A program made the translations under genes and the position numbers. A stretch of 64,000 bases of DNA, from contig CANBSP010000006.1 in NCBI GenBank assembly GCA_947372165.1, positions 1 to 64,000 of the forward strand, written 5' to 3'. This stretch comes from Actinomycetota bacterium (GTDB taxonomy: Bacteria > Actinomycetota > Actinomycetes > Nanopelagicales > Nanopelagicaceae). This document shows positions 1 to 9,504 of this stretch, piece after piece. The first letter of the stretch is position 1. Every line of letters begins with the position of its first letter. The notes under the pieces were generated by a model. That model searched no databases. It saw nothing but the letters and a program-made list of their open reading frames with translations, and had not been told where the DNA came from.

Positions 1-177
1 GCCGCTTCTTGTACCAATGCCACGGCGAGTATTTCGGGTGGAACAAAAACGGGCGGTGGTGGCGGCAACGTCTTATCCGGAACCTACAACACCGGCCTAA
101 CAACTGGGGCAACCCTTTCTGTGGTCGCAGATCGAAATGCGCTGGCTAAAGCTGGCGTTGCAATTACTATTCCCTGA
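1..177 (+). CDS. C-terminal fragment of a probable secreted protein (5' end outside window)
   Basis: Frame 1 is open from the first base to a TGA at 175-177, giving 58 residues with no internal stop. The fragment is rich in Gly, Thr, Ala and Ser and contains a run of five glycines, followed by a Val/Ala-rich end. This composition is typical of linkers or repeat regions in exported proteins, and the next gene is also exported. I recognise no domain, and the N-terminus lies outside the window. Confidence 0.55.
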   Translation, partial: AASCTNATASISGGTKTGGGGGNVLSGTYNTGLTTGATLSVVADRNALAKAGVAITIP

Positions 178-232
178 TTAAGTAAGGTGGAGGGATTAGT
201 CTTGTTCTAAATCCTTCAAAGATCCGACCCGC

Positions 233-238
233 TATAAT
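233..238 (+). promoter_or_regulatory. -10 element TATAAT, leaderless promoter of the 245 gene
   Basis: A perfect TATAAT lies exactly 6 nt before the ATG at 245. Transcription starting about 7 nt after a -10 box would begin on the start codon. No purine-rich ribosome binding site precedes the ATG. The best TTG-type -35 candidate (202-207) is too far away (25 bp). Confidence 0.7.
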
Positions 239-244
239 TCCGTA

Positions 245-1633
245 ATGAAAAAGCTAGCAAAGATCTTCGTTCTGATGGCATTTCTTATCACCAATTTCCA
301 GATGCCGTTAGCTCATGCAACCCTGGCAGCTCCCGCATTTACCCTTTCATCAGGATCAGGGGATGCCACGATGAGATCTTCGTATAGCGGATACACCATC
401 AGTTCTACTGGTGGCGCGGTCGATAGTTGGTCGATAGCACCTTCTTTAAATAATGGTCTTACTTTCAGCACAACGACGGGCCTGATCTCTGGAATTCCAA
501 CAATCGCACAAGGAAGAACCACTTACACAATTACTGCTCATAATACGACGGGAGATGCCAGTCAGACCTTTGGACTTCTGATCTATGCGCCATTAATTGA
601 TGTGCAATCAGCATCACCATCTTCTTCTTATTTTGGTTCACTTGTGACGCTCTCCGGCGTTAATTTAGATGTCGCAACCGCTGGTTCAATTGCATATACC
701 GATCCATCAACTCATGATGAATATTCAGCAAGCATCTCAAGTTTTATTTCCCAGAGTGCAACGAGAGTCTCGTTCTATCTGCCCGCACAAGGGACTTTTA
801 CCAAGATGCGAATGTCTCCATTTTTTCTTTCATACAATCAAATTGTGCCAATTGGCTTGACCTGGCGCGTTAGTTTGAGTCAGACAGGCCTAAATACCCA
901 GAACCAGAGCGAAGCTACTCTCGTCATAAATAGTGTTCCGCCAACTCCTACAATCTTGGCGCCGGCAAGCAATGTCGCAATCAACGGGATTGTCGGATCT
1001 CCACTTTCGTTAGCTTTCTCCATGATTGGCACTGCTCCATTCTTTGTGACTGCTTCAGGTGCCCTTCCTGGCGGCCTCTCCATGACATCTGCGGGTCTGA
1101 TCTCGGGTACTCCTACAACAGCAGGAACATCGACTCTCAATTTCACCGTGCAAGATTCGTTATTTGGACCAGCTGCATCCGTTTCAGGCATCAGCTTTGT
1201 GATTGCACCTGCGCCGACGCCGATCCCAGACCCGCTCCAACTTTCGAAAATCACAAGTATCTCCACATCAACGGGGATAGCTGGAGAATCGACTCCAATA
1301 GTGATTCAAGGAAAATTCATTGAAAAGGTCTCTGCCATTCAAATCAATGGAATCGGCATCACTTCTGGATCATGGGTTCAGACTCCAACTACTCTCACAT
1401 TTAACGTCCCAGCAAAGGCCGTGGGCACATACGCGATCCAGATCTTTAACGGATCAGCCCCAGTATTGTCAGAGCAATCTCTGACAATCGCTGCGCCAAC
1501 GTCCCAGAACTCTGCTCCAAAGAAGACCAGCAAGCCGAAAGTGATCTACATTCAATGTAAGAAGGCCGGTCGCGGGACACGTGTTGTGTATGGGACAAAT
1601 CCACTCTGTCCGGCGGGATATTTAAAGAAGTAG
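245..1633 (+). CDS. Secreted protein with Ig-like (He_PIG) and IPT/TIG-like domains
   Basis: The 462-residue product begins with a Sec signal peptide (basic MKK, hydrophobic core, cleavage near residue 26-29 after AHA). Two segments have the putative-Ig (He_PIG) signature, around GLISGIPT (residues 79-86) and GLISGTPTTAGT (residues 285-296). A segment near residues 120-230 and another near 335-420 resemble IPT/TIG beta-sandwich folds. The last 30 residues carry two cysteines and end in CPAGYLKK, a basic tail that looks like a conserved C-terminal motif. A surface or extracellular binding role is likely, but the ligand is unknown. It has its own leaderless promoter. Confidence 0.65.
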   Translation: MKKLAKIFVLMAFLITNFQMPLAHATLAAPAFTLSSGSGDATMRSSYSGYTISSTGGAVDSWSIAPSLNNGLTFSTTTGLISGIPTIAQGRTTYTITAHNTTGDASQTFGLLIYAPLIDVQSASPSSSYFGSLVTLSGVNLDVATAGSIAYTDPSTHDEYSASISSFISQSATRVSFYLPAQGTFTKMRMSPFFLSYNQIVPIGLTWRVSLSQTGLNTQNQSEATLVINSVPPTPTILAPASNVAINGIVGSPLSLAFSMIGTAPFFVTASGALPGGLSMTSAGLISGTPTTAGTSTLNFTVQDSLFGPAASVSGISFVIAPAPTPIPDPLQLSKITSISTSTGIAGESTPIVIQGKFIEKVSAIQINGIGITSGSWVQTPTTLTFNVPAKAVGTYAIQIFNGSAPVLSEQSLTIAAPTSQNSAPKKTSKPKVIYIQCKKAGRGTRVVYGTNPLCPAGYLKK

Positions 1634-1658
1634 TGCCCATGCCTTTAGGGGCCCACTT

Positions 1659-1949
1659 ATGCCAGACCAACTTCTCATCGAAATCCGAGTTCGTCCCAAT
1701 GCCTCCCGAAATAAGGTGGGAGGAGTTGCGGGCGATCCACCTCGGTTAGTTGTGGCGGTTCAAGCACCAGCTGTTGATGGGAAAGCGAACGCTGCCGTGA
1801 TTAAAGAGTTTGCCAAGGCTTTTGATCTGCGTACTAGTGCTTTCACAATAGTTCATGGCGAGTTAGCACGGGATAAGAGAGTGCTGATTAAGGGCGAACT
1901 GGCTGCACTCACCGGTAAATTTGAAGCGCTCTGTGGCACCCTCTTCTAA
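1659..1949 (+). CDS. DUF167 (YggU-like) family protein
   Basis: This 96-residue protein matches the small DUF167/YggU family: an N-terminal strand IRVRPNASRNKVGG, then PAVDGKANAAVIKEFAKAF and a C-terminal strand ending KRVLIKG. The whole protein is one alpha/beta domain of the usual length. The biochemical function of the family is unknown. It begins 25 nt after the preceding gene, with an AGGGG stretch upstream of the ATG, and could be read through from it. It converges with the membrane protein gene on the other strand with a 4-nt gap. Confidence 0.8.
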   Translation: MPDQLLIEIRVRPNASRNKVGGVAGDPPRLVVAVQAPAVDGKANAAVIKEFAKAFDLRTSAFTIVHGELARDKRVLIKGELAALTGKFEALCGTLF

Positions 1950-1953
1950 CTAA

Positions 1954-3150
1954 CTACTTCCGTCCAGTCATCACTTTCAGAAGGCGGATGATCTTCTTGC
2001 GCCAGCGTTTTCCTTGCTGGAGTGGATTTACTTCTAATATCTGCATATGTACAGGCTCACCAGGTGTCTTAACATCCTTGAGGGCAGGGCTGCTCTCATC
2101 CAGTGAATCAGCGATGCGTTCCATATTTCCAACAATTGAGACGGCGCGAACTAATTGATCTTGATTTACCTCACCTGCGAGGTCAAAGAGGTGTTCGGCA
2201 AGTAGTCGGCTGCCCAGTCGTAGATCATGGGCGACGTTATCTATCTGATCGATATTGCTATGTAATTCAATATATTCAATCTTCGTCAGAATTGCCGAGC
2301 CAGTTTCAAGGAGAGCCTGCGCAAGTTCGCCGTAACCGGACATAAAGTTCTCGCCAGAGACTGCGGCATCAAAGAGTGCGCGGGCGATGGTGCGAACTTG
2401 GACGATCGTATGCTCGATGGCGACACCAGAGATGTAGAGCGCATCTGCGTCATCTTCCTCTTCCATCGGTGACCACCGTGCATAACGCTTTGCTTCTAGG
2501 GCTTGGGCACGAAGTTTTGGAATCTCTTCAATCAGTACGCGACCCTTTGCCAGCCACTTGCCTGATGTGACCTCGTCATAGCCACTGACTACTCCCTCGG
2601 CCATCTCAGTCAGAAGCGCTGCGCAATCTTCGCCGAGTTGTGAGATCGCAGCTTCAGTTCGTCCCTTTGGGGTAGAGGCATGCGAGAAGTATGAAAAGAC
2701 GATTGCGATGCCGGCGCCAACCAACGTTGAGAGCAGGCGATGCACAGCGGTGCTGCCGCTTACGCCAGGCCCAATAACAATGAGAGCGGTGACTGGGACG
2801 TTTACAGATGCGACTTCGCCAAGGTGCAGTGCACGAGCCACAACCGAACAAAGTAAGACGGTGGATGCGACTGCGATAAAACCGAGGTGGAAGATACCAA
2901 CGGTGCCGAGTGCGACGCTGGCGCCGATTGCGGTTCCGACAATTTGACCGAATCCCTCGCGGACTGATTTGTAGAGCGAGATTCGAATTGAGAGGGCGCA
3001 GACGATTGCTGCCACAACTCCACCACTCTTGATAAAGGTATTGCCGATCAGCCAGGCTGTGCCTGAAGCGGCGGATGCGACAGTGATCTGGCGGACCCAG
3101 ACTTGACGGTCGGTAAAGAGCTTGATGGTGCGACGGTAGAGGGTCTTCAC
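1954..3150 (-). CDS. Aromatic-acid-exporter-like (ArAE/DUF939, FUSC-like) membrane protein
   Basis: The product has 398 residues. Roughly the first 160 form a cluster of hydrophobic segments (about five or six membrane helices), followed by a long helical cytoplasmic half and a basic C-terminus. This layout, with the early VREGFGQIVGTAIGA segment, fits the ArAE/DUF939 group related to FUSC exporters. The substrate is unknown. The start is GTG. A weak GAGAGT hexamer lies 6 nt upstream on the minus strand (3157-3162), matching the spacing of the leaderless promoters in the window. It diverges from the amidase gene across 62 bp. Confidence 0.7.
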   Translation of the reverse strand: MKTLYRRTIKLFTDRQVWVRQITVASAASGTAWLIGNTFIKSGGVVAAIVCALSIRISLYKSVREGFGQIVGTAIGASVALGTVGIFHLGFIAVASTVLLCSVVARALHLGEVASVNVPVTALIVIGPGVSGSTAVHRLLSTLVGAGIAIVFSYFSHASTPKGRTEAAISQLGEDCAALLTEMAEGVVSGYDEVTSGKWLAKGRVLIEEIPKLRAQALEAKRYARWSPMEEEDDADALYISGVAIEHTIVQVRTIARALFDAAVSGENFMSGYGELAQALLETGSAILTKIEYIELHSNIDQIDNVAHDLRLGSRLLAEHLFDLAGEVNQDQLVRAVSIVGNMERIADSLDESSPALKDVKTPGEPVHMQILEVNPLQQGKRWRKKIIRLLKVMTGRK

Positions 3151-3200
3151 CAGAAGACTCTCCGTTCGGGTCCCATTGCTCGCATAGGCCTATTCTCTCC

Positions 3201-3206
3201 TATTCT
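3201..3206 (+). promoter_or_regulatory. -10 element TATTCT, leaderless promoter of the amidase gene
   Basis: TATTCT lies exactly 6 nt before the ATG at 3213, and no Shine-Dalgarno sequence precedes the ATG. A second TATTCT copy sits 10 bp upstream at 3191-3196. Confidence 0.65.
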
Positions 3207-3212
3207 TTACCC

Positions 3213-4577
3213 ATGACTTCACGCGAACAGGTAGAAATCGCCCTCAATAAGATCGCCACGATTGATCACGCAGGTTACGAGCTTCGCTCGGTCCTCGCAG
3301 TGCGTAGCGAAGCACTTGCACTTGCAGATGCAGATGCATATGACAAGGCAGGTAAAGATCTCCCACTCGCTGGTCGGCCGATCTTGATCAAAGACAATAT
3401 TGAAGCAGTGGGCCTGCCAGGCACTGCTGGATCACTCGCCCTTGCCGATGCAACTGTGCTCTCTGATTCACCACTTGTTACACGTTTAAAAGATGCAGGT
3501 GCGATCGTTATCGGCGCCACCAATCTCTCTGAGTGGGCAAATATCCGATCGACCAAATCAACATCCGGTTGGTCTGCCATGGGCGGCCTCACTGCAAACC
3601 CATGGATTCATAAGCACAGCGCAGGTGGGTCATCATCTGGATCTGGCGCTGCAGTTGCTGCAGATTTAGTACAGATGGCAGTTGGCTCTGAGACAGATGG
3701 TTCGATCATCTGCCCAGCATCAGTGAATGGTTGCGTAGGCATTAAGCCAACAGTTGGATCTGTTCCACGAGAGCAGATGGTTCCAATTAGCGGATCACAA
3801 GATTCCCCTGGTCCAATGGCGCAGACAGTTGCCGATGCGGCACTTCTACTTGAAGTAATGACCGGGCAGAGTGGGTTTGTATCGGCGCTCTCTGAAACTG
3901 CAGGTATCCGAATCGGTGTAGTCAAGAATTGGATGACCTCCAATGATGGAACTAATGCGCTCTTTCAGAGTGCAGTGGATGCGCTCGCTAAGGCTGGTGT
4001 GACTCTTGTCGATATCGATATCCCAACGCCGAAAGATCAAGTGGGCGATGATGAGTATGACGTTCTCAAGCACGAACTCCACTCCGACCTCGGTGCATAT
4101 TTAAAGAGCCGACCAGGTGCAAAGGTGCAATCACTGGCTCAGGTTGTGGCATTTAATCTCCAGAACCGTGAGACCGAGATGCAGTACTTCAAGCAAGAGA
4201 TCTTCGATGAGGCGCTCCAGATCGGTGGTCGCGGTCCGAAGTATCAGATGAAGCGCGATCGCAATCTGAACTGGGCGAAGTTGACCCTGGCCAAGGCGCT
4301 CTCTGATGTTGATGTTCTTATCGGCTGTTCCTATTCACCAGCTTGGGTATCACGCTTAGGTGAGGGCGATAGCTTCAGTGGCAGTTCGTGGATCACCACT
4401 GCGCCATCGATCGCTGGTGCACCGATCGGTGCCGTCCCAATGGGACTCGTCGAAGGCCTGCCAGTTGCGCTCGGCGTTGTGGCCGCCCGCAACAACGAGG
4501 TCGCCTTGGTACGCGCTATGGCTGCGATCGAAGCTGCCTTGGGACTTGGCGTCCTGAAGCCAACCTTTATTAAGTAA
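3213..4577 (+). CDS. Amidase-signature family amidase
   Basis: This 454-residue protein is a full-length amidase-signature (AS) hydrolase. The catalytic Lys is K60 in ILIKDN, the Gly/Ser-rich loop AGGSSSGSGAAVA lies at about 137-149, and the nucleophile is expected at S164 in ETDGSI. These give the Ser-cisSer-Lys triad. AS enzymes hydrolyse carboxamides. The gene is not beside gatC or gatB, and the protein is closer to stand-alone amidases than to GatA, so a catabolic amidase is more likely than tRNA amidotransferase. The substrate cannot be read from the sequence. The ATG is set by the leaderless promoter. Confidence 0.85.
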   Translation: MTSREQVEIALNKIATIDHAGYELRSVLAVRSEALALADADAYDKAGKDLPLAGRPILIKDNIEAVGLPGTAGSLALADATVLSDSPLVTRLKDAGAIVIGATNLSEWANIRSTKSTSGWSAMGGLTANPWIHKHSAGGSSSGSGAAVAADLVQMAVGSETDGSIICPASVNGCVGIKPTVGSVPREQMVPISGSQDSPGPMAQTVADAALLLEVMTGQSGFVSALSETAGIRIGVVKNWMTSNDGTNALFQSAVDALAKAGVTLVDIDIPTPKDQVGDDEYDVLKHELHSDLGAYLKSRPGAKVQSLAQVVAFNLQNRETEMQYFKQEIFDEALQIGGRGPKYQMKRDRNLNWAKLTLAKALSDVDVLIGCSYSPAWVSRLGEGDSFSGSSWITTAPSIAGAPIGAVPMGLVEGLPVALGVVAARNNEVALVRAMAAIEAALGLGVLKPTFIK

Positions 4578-4678
4578 GCGAGAATTTGGGCCGATTTCGG
4601 GCATAAATCCACTAGATCGTGGGTTCTATCTACCGCTGACCACAATTTCTGGGCAGGCGAGCCGTCAGGTAACCCCGA

Positions 4679-4714
4679 TAGGCTTTACCCGATCGACCCA
4701 GTCCCACAGGAGGT
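4679..4714 (+). promoter_or_regulatory. clpC promoter -10 and strong ribosome binding site
   Basis: TAGGCT at 4679-4684 is a candidate -10, and TAGGCT recurs as a -10 candidate at other genes in this window. AGGAGGT at 4708-4714 is an almost ideal Shine-Dalgarno sequence 6 nt before the clpC ATG. clpC is therefore leadered, unlike many of its neighbours. The 143-bp spacer upstream shows no clear -35 box, CIRCE element or HspR-type inverted repeat. Confidence 0.55.
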
Positions 4715-4720
4715 ACCGAA

Positions 4721-7228
4721 ATGTTTGAGCGCTTTACCGATCGAGCTCGACGCGTAGTTGTTCTAGCGCAAGAAGAAGCTCGCATGCTCAACCACAACTA
4801 CATCGGCACCGAGCACATCCTCCTCGGACTCATTCACGAAGGTGAAGGCGTTGCCGCCAAAGCGCTCGAAGCACTTGGCATCTCACTTGAAGGCGTTCGC
4901 GCACAAGTTGAAGAGATCATCGGCCAAGGCCAGCAGGCGCCATCAGGACATATTCCATTTACTCCACGCGCAAAGAAAGTTCTCGAACTATCACTTCGCG
5001 AAGCGCTTCAACTCGGCCATAACTACATCGGCACCGAACATATTCTTCTCGGCCTCATTCGCGAAGGTGAAGGCGTAGCAGCACAAGTACTCGTCAAGCT
5101 GGGCGCAGATCTCAACCGCGTCCGCCAGCAAGTTATCTCACTCCTCTCTGGTTACCAAGGAAAAGAGACTGCCGCATCTGGTGGTCCAGCAGAAGGAACA
5201 CCATCTACTTCACTCGTCTTAGATCAATTCGGTCGCAACCTCACACAAGCGGCACGCGAGGGCAAGCTCGATCCAGTCATTGGCCGTGAAAAAGAGATCG
5301 AACGCGTCATGCAAGTTCTCTCACGTCGCACCAAGAACAACCCAGTCCTCATCGGTGAACCAGGTGTTGGTAAGACTGCAATCGTTGAAGGCCTCGCCCA
5401 AGCAATTGTGAAGGGTGATATTCCAGAGACGCTTCGCGATAAGCAGCTCTACTCACTCGATCTCGGTGCACTTGTCGCTGGATCGCGTTACCGCGGTGAC
5501 TTTGAAGAACGCCTCAAAAAGGTCTTGAAAGAGATCCGTACTCGCGGCGATATCGTCCTCTTCATCGATGAGATCCATACTCTTGTTGGCGCCGGCGCAG
5601 CAGAAGGCGCTATCGATGCGGCAAGCATTCTGAAGCCAATGTTGGCTCGCGGCGAACTCCAGACAATCGGCGCCACAACTCTTGATGAGTATCGCAAGCA
5701 CTTCGAGAAGGATGCAGCTCTCGAGCGTCGCTTTCAACCAATTCAAGTTGCCGAGCCATCAGTGACTCACACGATCGAAATCCTTAAGGGACTTCGCGAT
5801 CGTTACGAATCTCATCACAAGGTTTCCATCTCAGATGGTGCACTTGTCGCTGCTGCGACCCTTGCTGATCGCTATATCTCTGATCGATTCTTGCCAGATA
5901 AGGCGATCGATCTTATTGATGAAGCGGGATCACGTCTTCGCATCCGCCGCATGACAGCGCCGGCCGAACTTAAAGAGTTTGATCTCAAGATTGCAGATGC
6001 TCGCAAGGCGAAGGAATCAGCGATCGATGGTCAAGATTTCGAGAAGGCTGCCTCATTCCGTGATGATGAGAAGAACCTCATCGCCGAGCGCGCCGAACGC
6101 GAGAAGACCTGGAAGGCCGGAGATCTCGATCAGGTCGCCGAAGTTGATGAAGAGTTGATTGCCGAAGTTCTCTCTAACTCAACCGGCATCCCAGTCTTCA
6201 AGCTCACCGAAGAAGAGACTGCTCGTCTGCTTCGCATGGAAGATGAATTACACCGTCGCGTTATTGGTCAAGATCAAGCGATCAAGGCGCTCTCACAAGC
6301 GATCCGCCGTACTCGCGCAGGTCTCAAGGATCCAAAGCGCCCGGGCGGCTCATTTATCTTTGCTGGCCCATCAGGTGTCGGTAAGACCGAACTCTCTCGC
6401 ACACTCGCCGAATTCCTCTTCGGTGATTCAGATGCCTTGATTCAACTCGATATGTCCGAGTATTCCGAGAAGCACACAGCTTCCCGTCTCTTCGGTGCAC
6501 CTCCTGGCTTCGTCGGTTATGACGAGGGCGGACAGCTCACCGAAAAGGTGCGTCGCAAGCCATTCTCAGTGGTTCTCTTCGATGAGATCGAGAAGGCCCA
6601 CCCAGATATCTTCAACACCCTTCTTCAGGTATTAGAAGATGGTCGCCTCACCGATGCCCAAGGTCGCACAGTTGATTTCAAGAACACTGTCATCATTATG
6701 ACCACCAACCTCGGTACCCGCGATATCTCTAAGACTCTTGGTCTTGGCTTCCACAACTCATCAGATGTACTCGGTAATTACGAGCGCATGAAGGCGAAGG
6801 TCTCTGATGAACTCAAGAGCCATTTCCGCCCAGAGTTCTTGAACCGTATCGATGACATCGTCGTCTTCCATCAATTGTCCGAAGCTGACATCATCCAGAT
6901 TGTTGATCTCATGATCGCAAATCTTGACGAGCGTCTTCGCGCAAAGGATATGACGATCGAACTCACATCGGCTGCGAAATCACTTCTTGCGGCACGCGGA
7001 TACGATCCACTCCTGGGTGCACGACCATTGCGTCGAACCATCCAACGCGAGATCGAAGATATCCTCTCGGAAAAGATCCTCTTTGGTGATGTAAAGCCAG
7101 GGGAGATCACACTCGTTGATGTTGAAGGCGAAGGCCCAACAGCCACCTTCACATTCCGCGGTGTTCCAAAGGCGACTATGCCCGATTCACCAGAGGATCT
7201 CACCAGCGCAACTGCGCCAACTGATTAA
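4721..7228 (+). CDS. clpC: ClpC, ATP-dependent Clp protease ATPase subunit
   Basis: The 835-residue product has the complete ClpC order. Two Clp_N repeats (residues about 1-145, each with [13 protein letters not shown]) are followed by AAA+ module 1 with Walker A GEPGVGKT at 212-219 and [10 protein letters not shown]. Next come a UVR-like coiled segment near 420-460 and AAA+ module 2 with Walker A GPSGVGKT at 549-556. ClpC unfolds substrates and feeds them to ClpP in the cytoplasm. Its convergent neighbours mutY and radA are also found near clpC in other actinobacteria, to my knowledge. The gene is intact and ends within a 12-bp palindrome (7221-7232) that also holds the mutY stop. Confidence 0.97.
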   Translation: MFERFTDRARRVVVLAQEEARMLNHNYIGTEHILLGLIHEGEGVAAKALEALGISLEGVRAQVEEIIGQGQQAPSGHIPFTPRAKKVLELSLREALQLGHNYIGTEHILLGLIREGEGVAAQVLVKLGADLNRVRQQVISLLSGYQGKETAASGGPAEGTPSTSLVLDQFGRNLTQAAREGKLDPVIGREKEIERVMQVLSRRTKNNPVLIGEPGVGKTAIVEGLAQAIVKGDIPETLRDKQLYSLDLGALVAGSRYRGDFEERLKKVLKEIRTRGDIVLFIDEIHTLVGAGAAEGAIDAASILKPMLARGELQTIGATTLDEYRKHFEKDAALERRFQPIQVAEPSVTHTIEILKGLRDRYESHHKVSISDGALVAAATLADRYISDRFLPDKAIDLIDEAGSRLRIRRMTAPAELKEFDLKIADARKAKESAIDGQDFEKAASFRDDEKNLIAERAEREKTWKAGDLDQVAEVDEELIAEVLSNSTGIPVFKLTEEETARLLRMEDELHRRVIGQDQAIKALSQAIRRTRAGLKDPKRPGGSFIFAGPSGVGKTELSRTLAEFLFGDSDALIQLDMSEYSEKHTASRLFGAPPGFVGYDEGGQLTEKVRRKPFSVVLFDEIEKAHPDIFNTLLQVLEDGRLTDAQGRTVDFKNTVIIMTTNLGTRDISKTLGLGFHNSSDVLGNYERMKAKVSDELKSHFRPEFLNRIDDIVVFHQLSEADIIQIVDLMIANLDERLRAKDMTIELTSAAKSLLAARGYDPLLGARPLRRTIQREIEDILSEKILFGDVKPGEITLVDVEGEGPTATFTFRGVPKATMPDSPEDLTSATAPTD

Positions 7229-8067
7229 TCAGCTAACTTAAACCTAGAATTGCCGGCACCCTCGATGAGGTGGTCGGCGATCAGGCTTTTCAGGGCCTTC
7301 TCGGATTGATCCTTGTCATGCCAGATCGCAATAAGTGAACTCTTACTTGCCACCTTATTTTCTCGAAGATGTTGAATGATCTGCCCGCGGCATTGGCGAT
7401 CGGTTCCGGTCCATCCTTGGCTTCGTTTGGCGACCTCACTCTTTGGATAACCAGCCGCACGCCAGGCGCATGAACTCATTACCGGACACTGCTCACAGAG
7501 CGGTGATCGAGCAGTGCAGACCAGCGCCCCGAACTCCATCGTGGCCGCTGCCCAGAGCGCACCATTAGATGGAATCAACTCAGTACGAATACGCCGTTCG
7601 ACTTGGGATGGTGAAGAGGAAGGGGATTCGACACCATCAATCGCTCGAGCAAAGAACCTGCGGATATTGATATCCATTACGAGCGTGCTCTCACCATAAG
7701 CAAACGCGGCGATCGCAGCGGCGGTGTATTCACCTACCCCTGGCAGAGTCCGCAGATCTTCAATCGATCTTGGGACTTCGTTATCAAAGCGAGTCGAAAT
7801 AATTCCTGCTGATTCATAGAGTCTGGTCGCACGCCGGGGATAGCCAAGGCGACCCCACGCAGTGATTGCATCTGATCGCTTGCTGGCGGCAAGGTCTGCT
7901 GGTGTTGGCCATCGATCGAGCCACTCGTGCCACTTAGGCAGGACTCGATTAACTGGAGTCTGCTGCAACATAAATTCCGAGACCATAACGCCCCATGGTG
8001 TTGTGTTGCGCCACGGAAGATCGCGCTTATTCTCCTCAAACCACTCGAGGATTGGTTCTGCTTTCAT
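7225..8067 (-). CDS. mutY: A/G-specific adenine glycosylase MutY
   Basis: The protein has 280 residues and the features of MutY: catalytic Glu E31 in VSEFMLQQT, helix-hairpin-helix LPGVGEYTAAAI (108-119), and catalytic Asp D132 in MDINIRR. A [4Fe-4S] loop has Cys 184, 191, 194 and 200 in C-x6-C-x2-C-x5-C spacing. It removes adenine mispaired with 8-oxoguanine. The C-terminal 8-oxoG-recognition (NUDIX-like) domain is largely absent, so the enzyme is at the short end of the family. Its ATG overlaps the radA stop by one base, so it is the second gene of a radA-mutY operon. Confidence 0.93.
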   Translation of the reverse strand: MKAEPILEWFEENKRDLPWRNTTPWGVMVSEFMLQQTPVNRVLPKWHEWLDRWPTPADLAASKRSDAITAWGRLGYPRRATRLYESAGIISTRFDNEVPRSIEDLRTLPGVGEYTAAAIAAFAYGESTLVMDINIRRFFARAIDGVESPSSSPSQVERRIRTELIPSNGALWAAATMEFGALVCTARSPLCEQCPVMSSCAWRAAGYPKSEVAKRSQGWTGTDRQCRGQIIQHLRENKVASKSSLIAIWHDKDQSEKALKSLIADHLIEGAGNSRFKLAD

Positions 8068-9443
8068 TATCCGATCTTGACGCGGGCAATCGCTTGTTCG
8101 AGTCGTGCTACTTCCATGATCTCAATGCCCGCAACCTTGATCTCTGAACCAACGGGAACCATGGCCCGCTTGAAACCGAGTCGTGCAGCCTCAGCGATAC
8201 GTTGTTGGGCACCCGTTACTTTACGGATCTCGCCCGCAAGGCCAACCTCGCCAATCGCCACTAAGTCAGATGGAAGTGCTAATCCCTTTGCCGCTGATGC
8301 GACAGAGAGTGCAACTGCAAGATCAGCTGATGGTTCATTCATCTTCATGCCACCGACGGTCGCAACATAAACATCGCGGCCAGATAGGCGGATATTGGCC
8401 CGCAGCTCTAGGACCGCTAAAGTCATTGAGGTACGGGGGTTATCTAGCCCTGATGTGACTCGGCGCGAGTTACCAAAGTCGCGACCTTCAGCAACAGGTA
8501 GACCAACGAGTGATTGAATCTCGGCAAGAAGTGGTCTGCGTCCTTCGAGTGCAACGGTCACGCAGGTCCCCGGGACTGGCTCGCTATGGCGAGTAGTAAA
8601 GAGTCCGGTTGGATCGGTGAGTGACTCAATACCGTTCTCGGTCATATCAAAGCAGCCGACCTCATCAGATGCGCCAAAGCGATTCTTCATGGCACGAATC
8701 AAACGCAGGCGTGAGTGACGCTCGCCTTCAAAATTAAGGACAACATCAACAAGGTGTTCGAGCAAACGCGGTCCAGCAATCGATCCATCCTTTGTCACAT
8801 GACCTACAAGAACGACTGTGATATTTCGATCCTTAGCGATGCGAATCAATGCACCGGCAATCTCGCGCACCTGAGTGACGCCACCTGGCGCACCCTCAAC
8901 CGCAGCTGATGCGATAGTTTGAATTGAGTCGATGATCAGAAGTTGTGGTTGGACTTGATCGATATGGGCAATTACAGCACCAAGTTCGGTCTCGGCTGCA
9001 AGCCAGAGATTGGGATCGATCGCATTGAGTCGTTCGGCACGAAGTCTTACTTGAGAGGCAGATTCTTCACCGCTGATATAGAGCGCAGTGATTTTTTGGC
9101 GCGCACTTTCGGCTGCAACAGAGAGCAAGAGAGTGGACTTACCAACACCCGGCTCACCTGCGAGCAAGATTGCTGCGCCAGGAACTAATCCACCGCCGAG
9201 AACACGATCTAATTCAGAGACGCCACTTGTTCGGGCCTTGGCACGTTCGAGACTTACATCGCCAATTGGAGTCGCAGCTGTTGTAACAGTGCCGGCTATG
9301 AGTGAGAGCTTCTTTGGTGCAGCTAACTCTTCAACGCTGCCCCAGGCTTGGCATTCGCCACATCGACCAACCCACTTAGTGCTGGTCCAACCGCATTCGG
9401 TGCAGCGGAATGGATCTTTCGCAGGAGCTGAATTCTTGGCCAC
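8067..9443 (-). CDS. radA: DNA repair protein RadA (Sms)
   Basis: The product has 458 residues in the order expected for RadA: a C4 zinc finger (C14, C17, C28, C31), a RecA-like ATPase with Walker A GEPGVGKS at about 96-103, the RadA-specific KNRFG motif near residue 255, and a C-terminal Lon-protease-like domain with PSADLAVALSVASA. RadA drives branch migration in recombination repair. The start is GTG, placed exactly 6 nt after a TAGGCT -10 box on the minus strand, which supports this start and a leaderless transcript. mutY follows in the same transcript. Confidence 0.95.
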   Translation of the reverse strand: MAKNSAPAKDPFRCTECGWTSTKWVGRCGECQAWGSVEELAAPKKLSLIAGTVTTAATPIGDVSLERAKARTSGVSELDRVLGGGLVPGAAILLAGEPGVGKSTLLLSVAAESARQKITALYISGEESASQVRLRAERLNAIDPNLWLAAETELGAVIAHIDQVQPQLLIIDSIQTIASAAVEGAPGGVTQVREIAGALIRIAKDRNITVVLVGHVTKDGSIAGPRLLEHLVDVVLNFEGERHSRLRLIRAMKNRFGASDEVGCFDMTENGIESLTDPTGLFTTRHSEPVPGTCVTVALEGRRPLLAEIQSLVGLPVAEGRDFGNSRRVTSGLDNPRTSMTLAVLELRANIRLSGRDVYVATVGGMKMNEPSADLAVALSVASAAKGLALPSDLVAIGEVGLAGEIRKVTGAQQRIAEAARLGFKRAMVPVGSEIKVAGIEIMEVARLEQAIARVKIG

Positions 9444-9449
9444 GGGGAT

Positions 9450-9455
9450 AGCCTA
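9450..9455 (-). promoter_or_regulatory. -10 element TAGGCT, leaderless promoter of radA
   Basis: On the minus strand TAGGCT is followed by 6 nt and then the GTG start of radA. No Shine-Dalgarno sequence is present. Confidence 0.65.
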
Positions 9456-9504
9456 ATCCCGAGCACTGACTCGCGCGCCCGATCTTTTTCAGGCTAGAAG
9501 GCGG

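Noticed and set aside
7221-7232. The palindrome CTGATTAATCAG at the clpC/mutY junction as a regulatory site
   Set aside because: It is formed by the two facing stop codons and their last sense codons, lies at the 3' ends of both genes and lacks a terminator stem.
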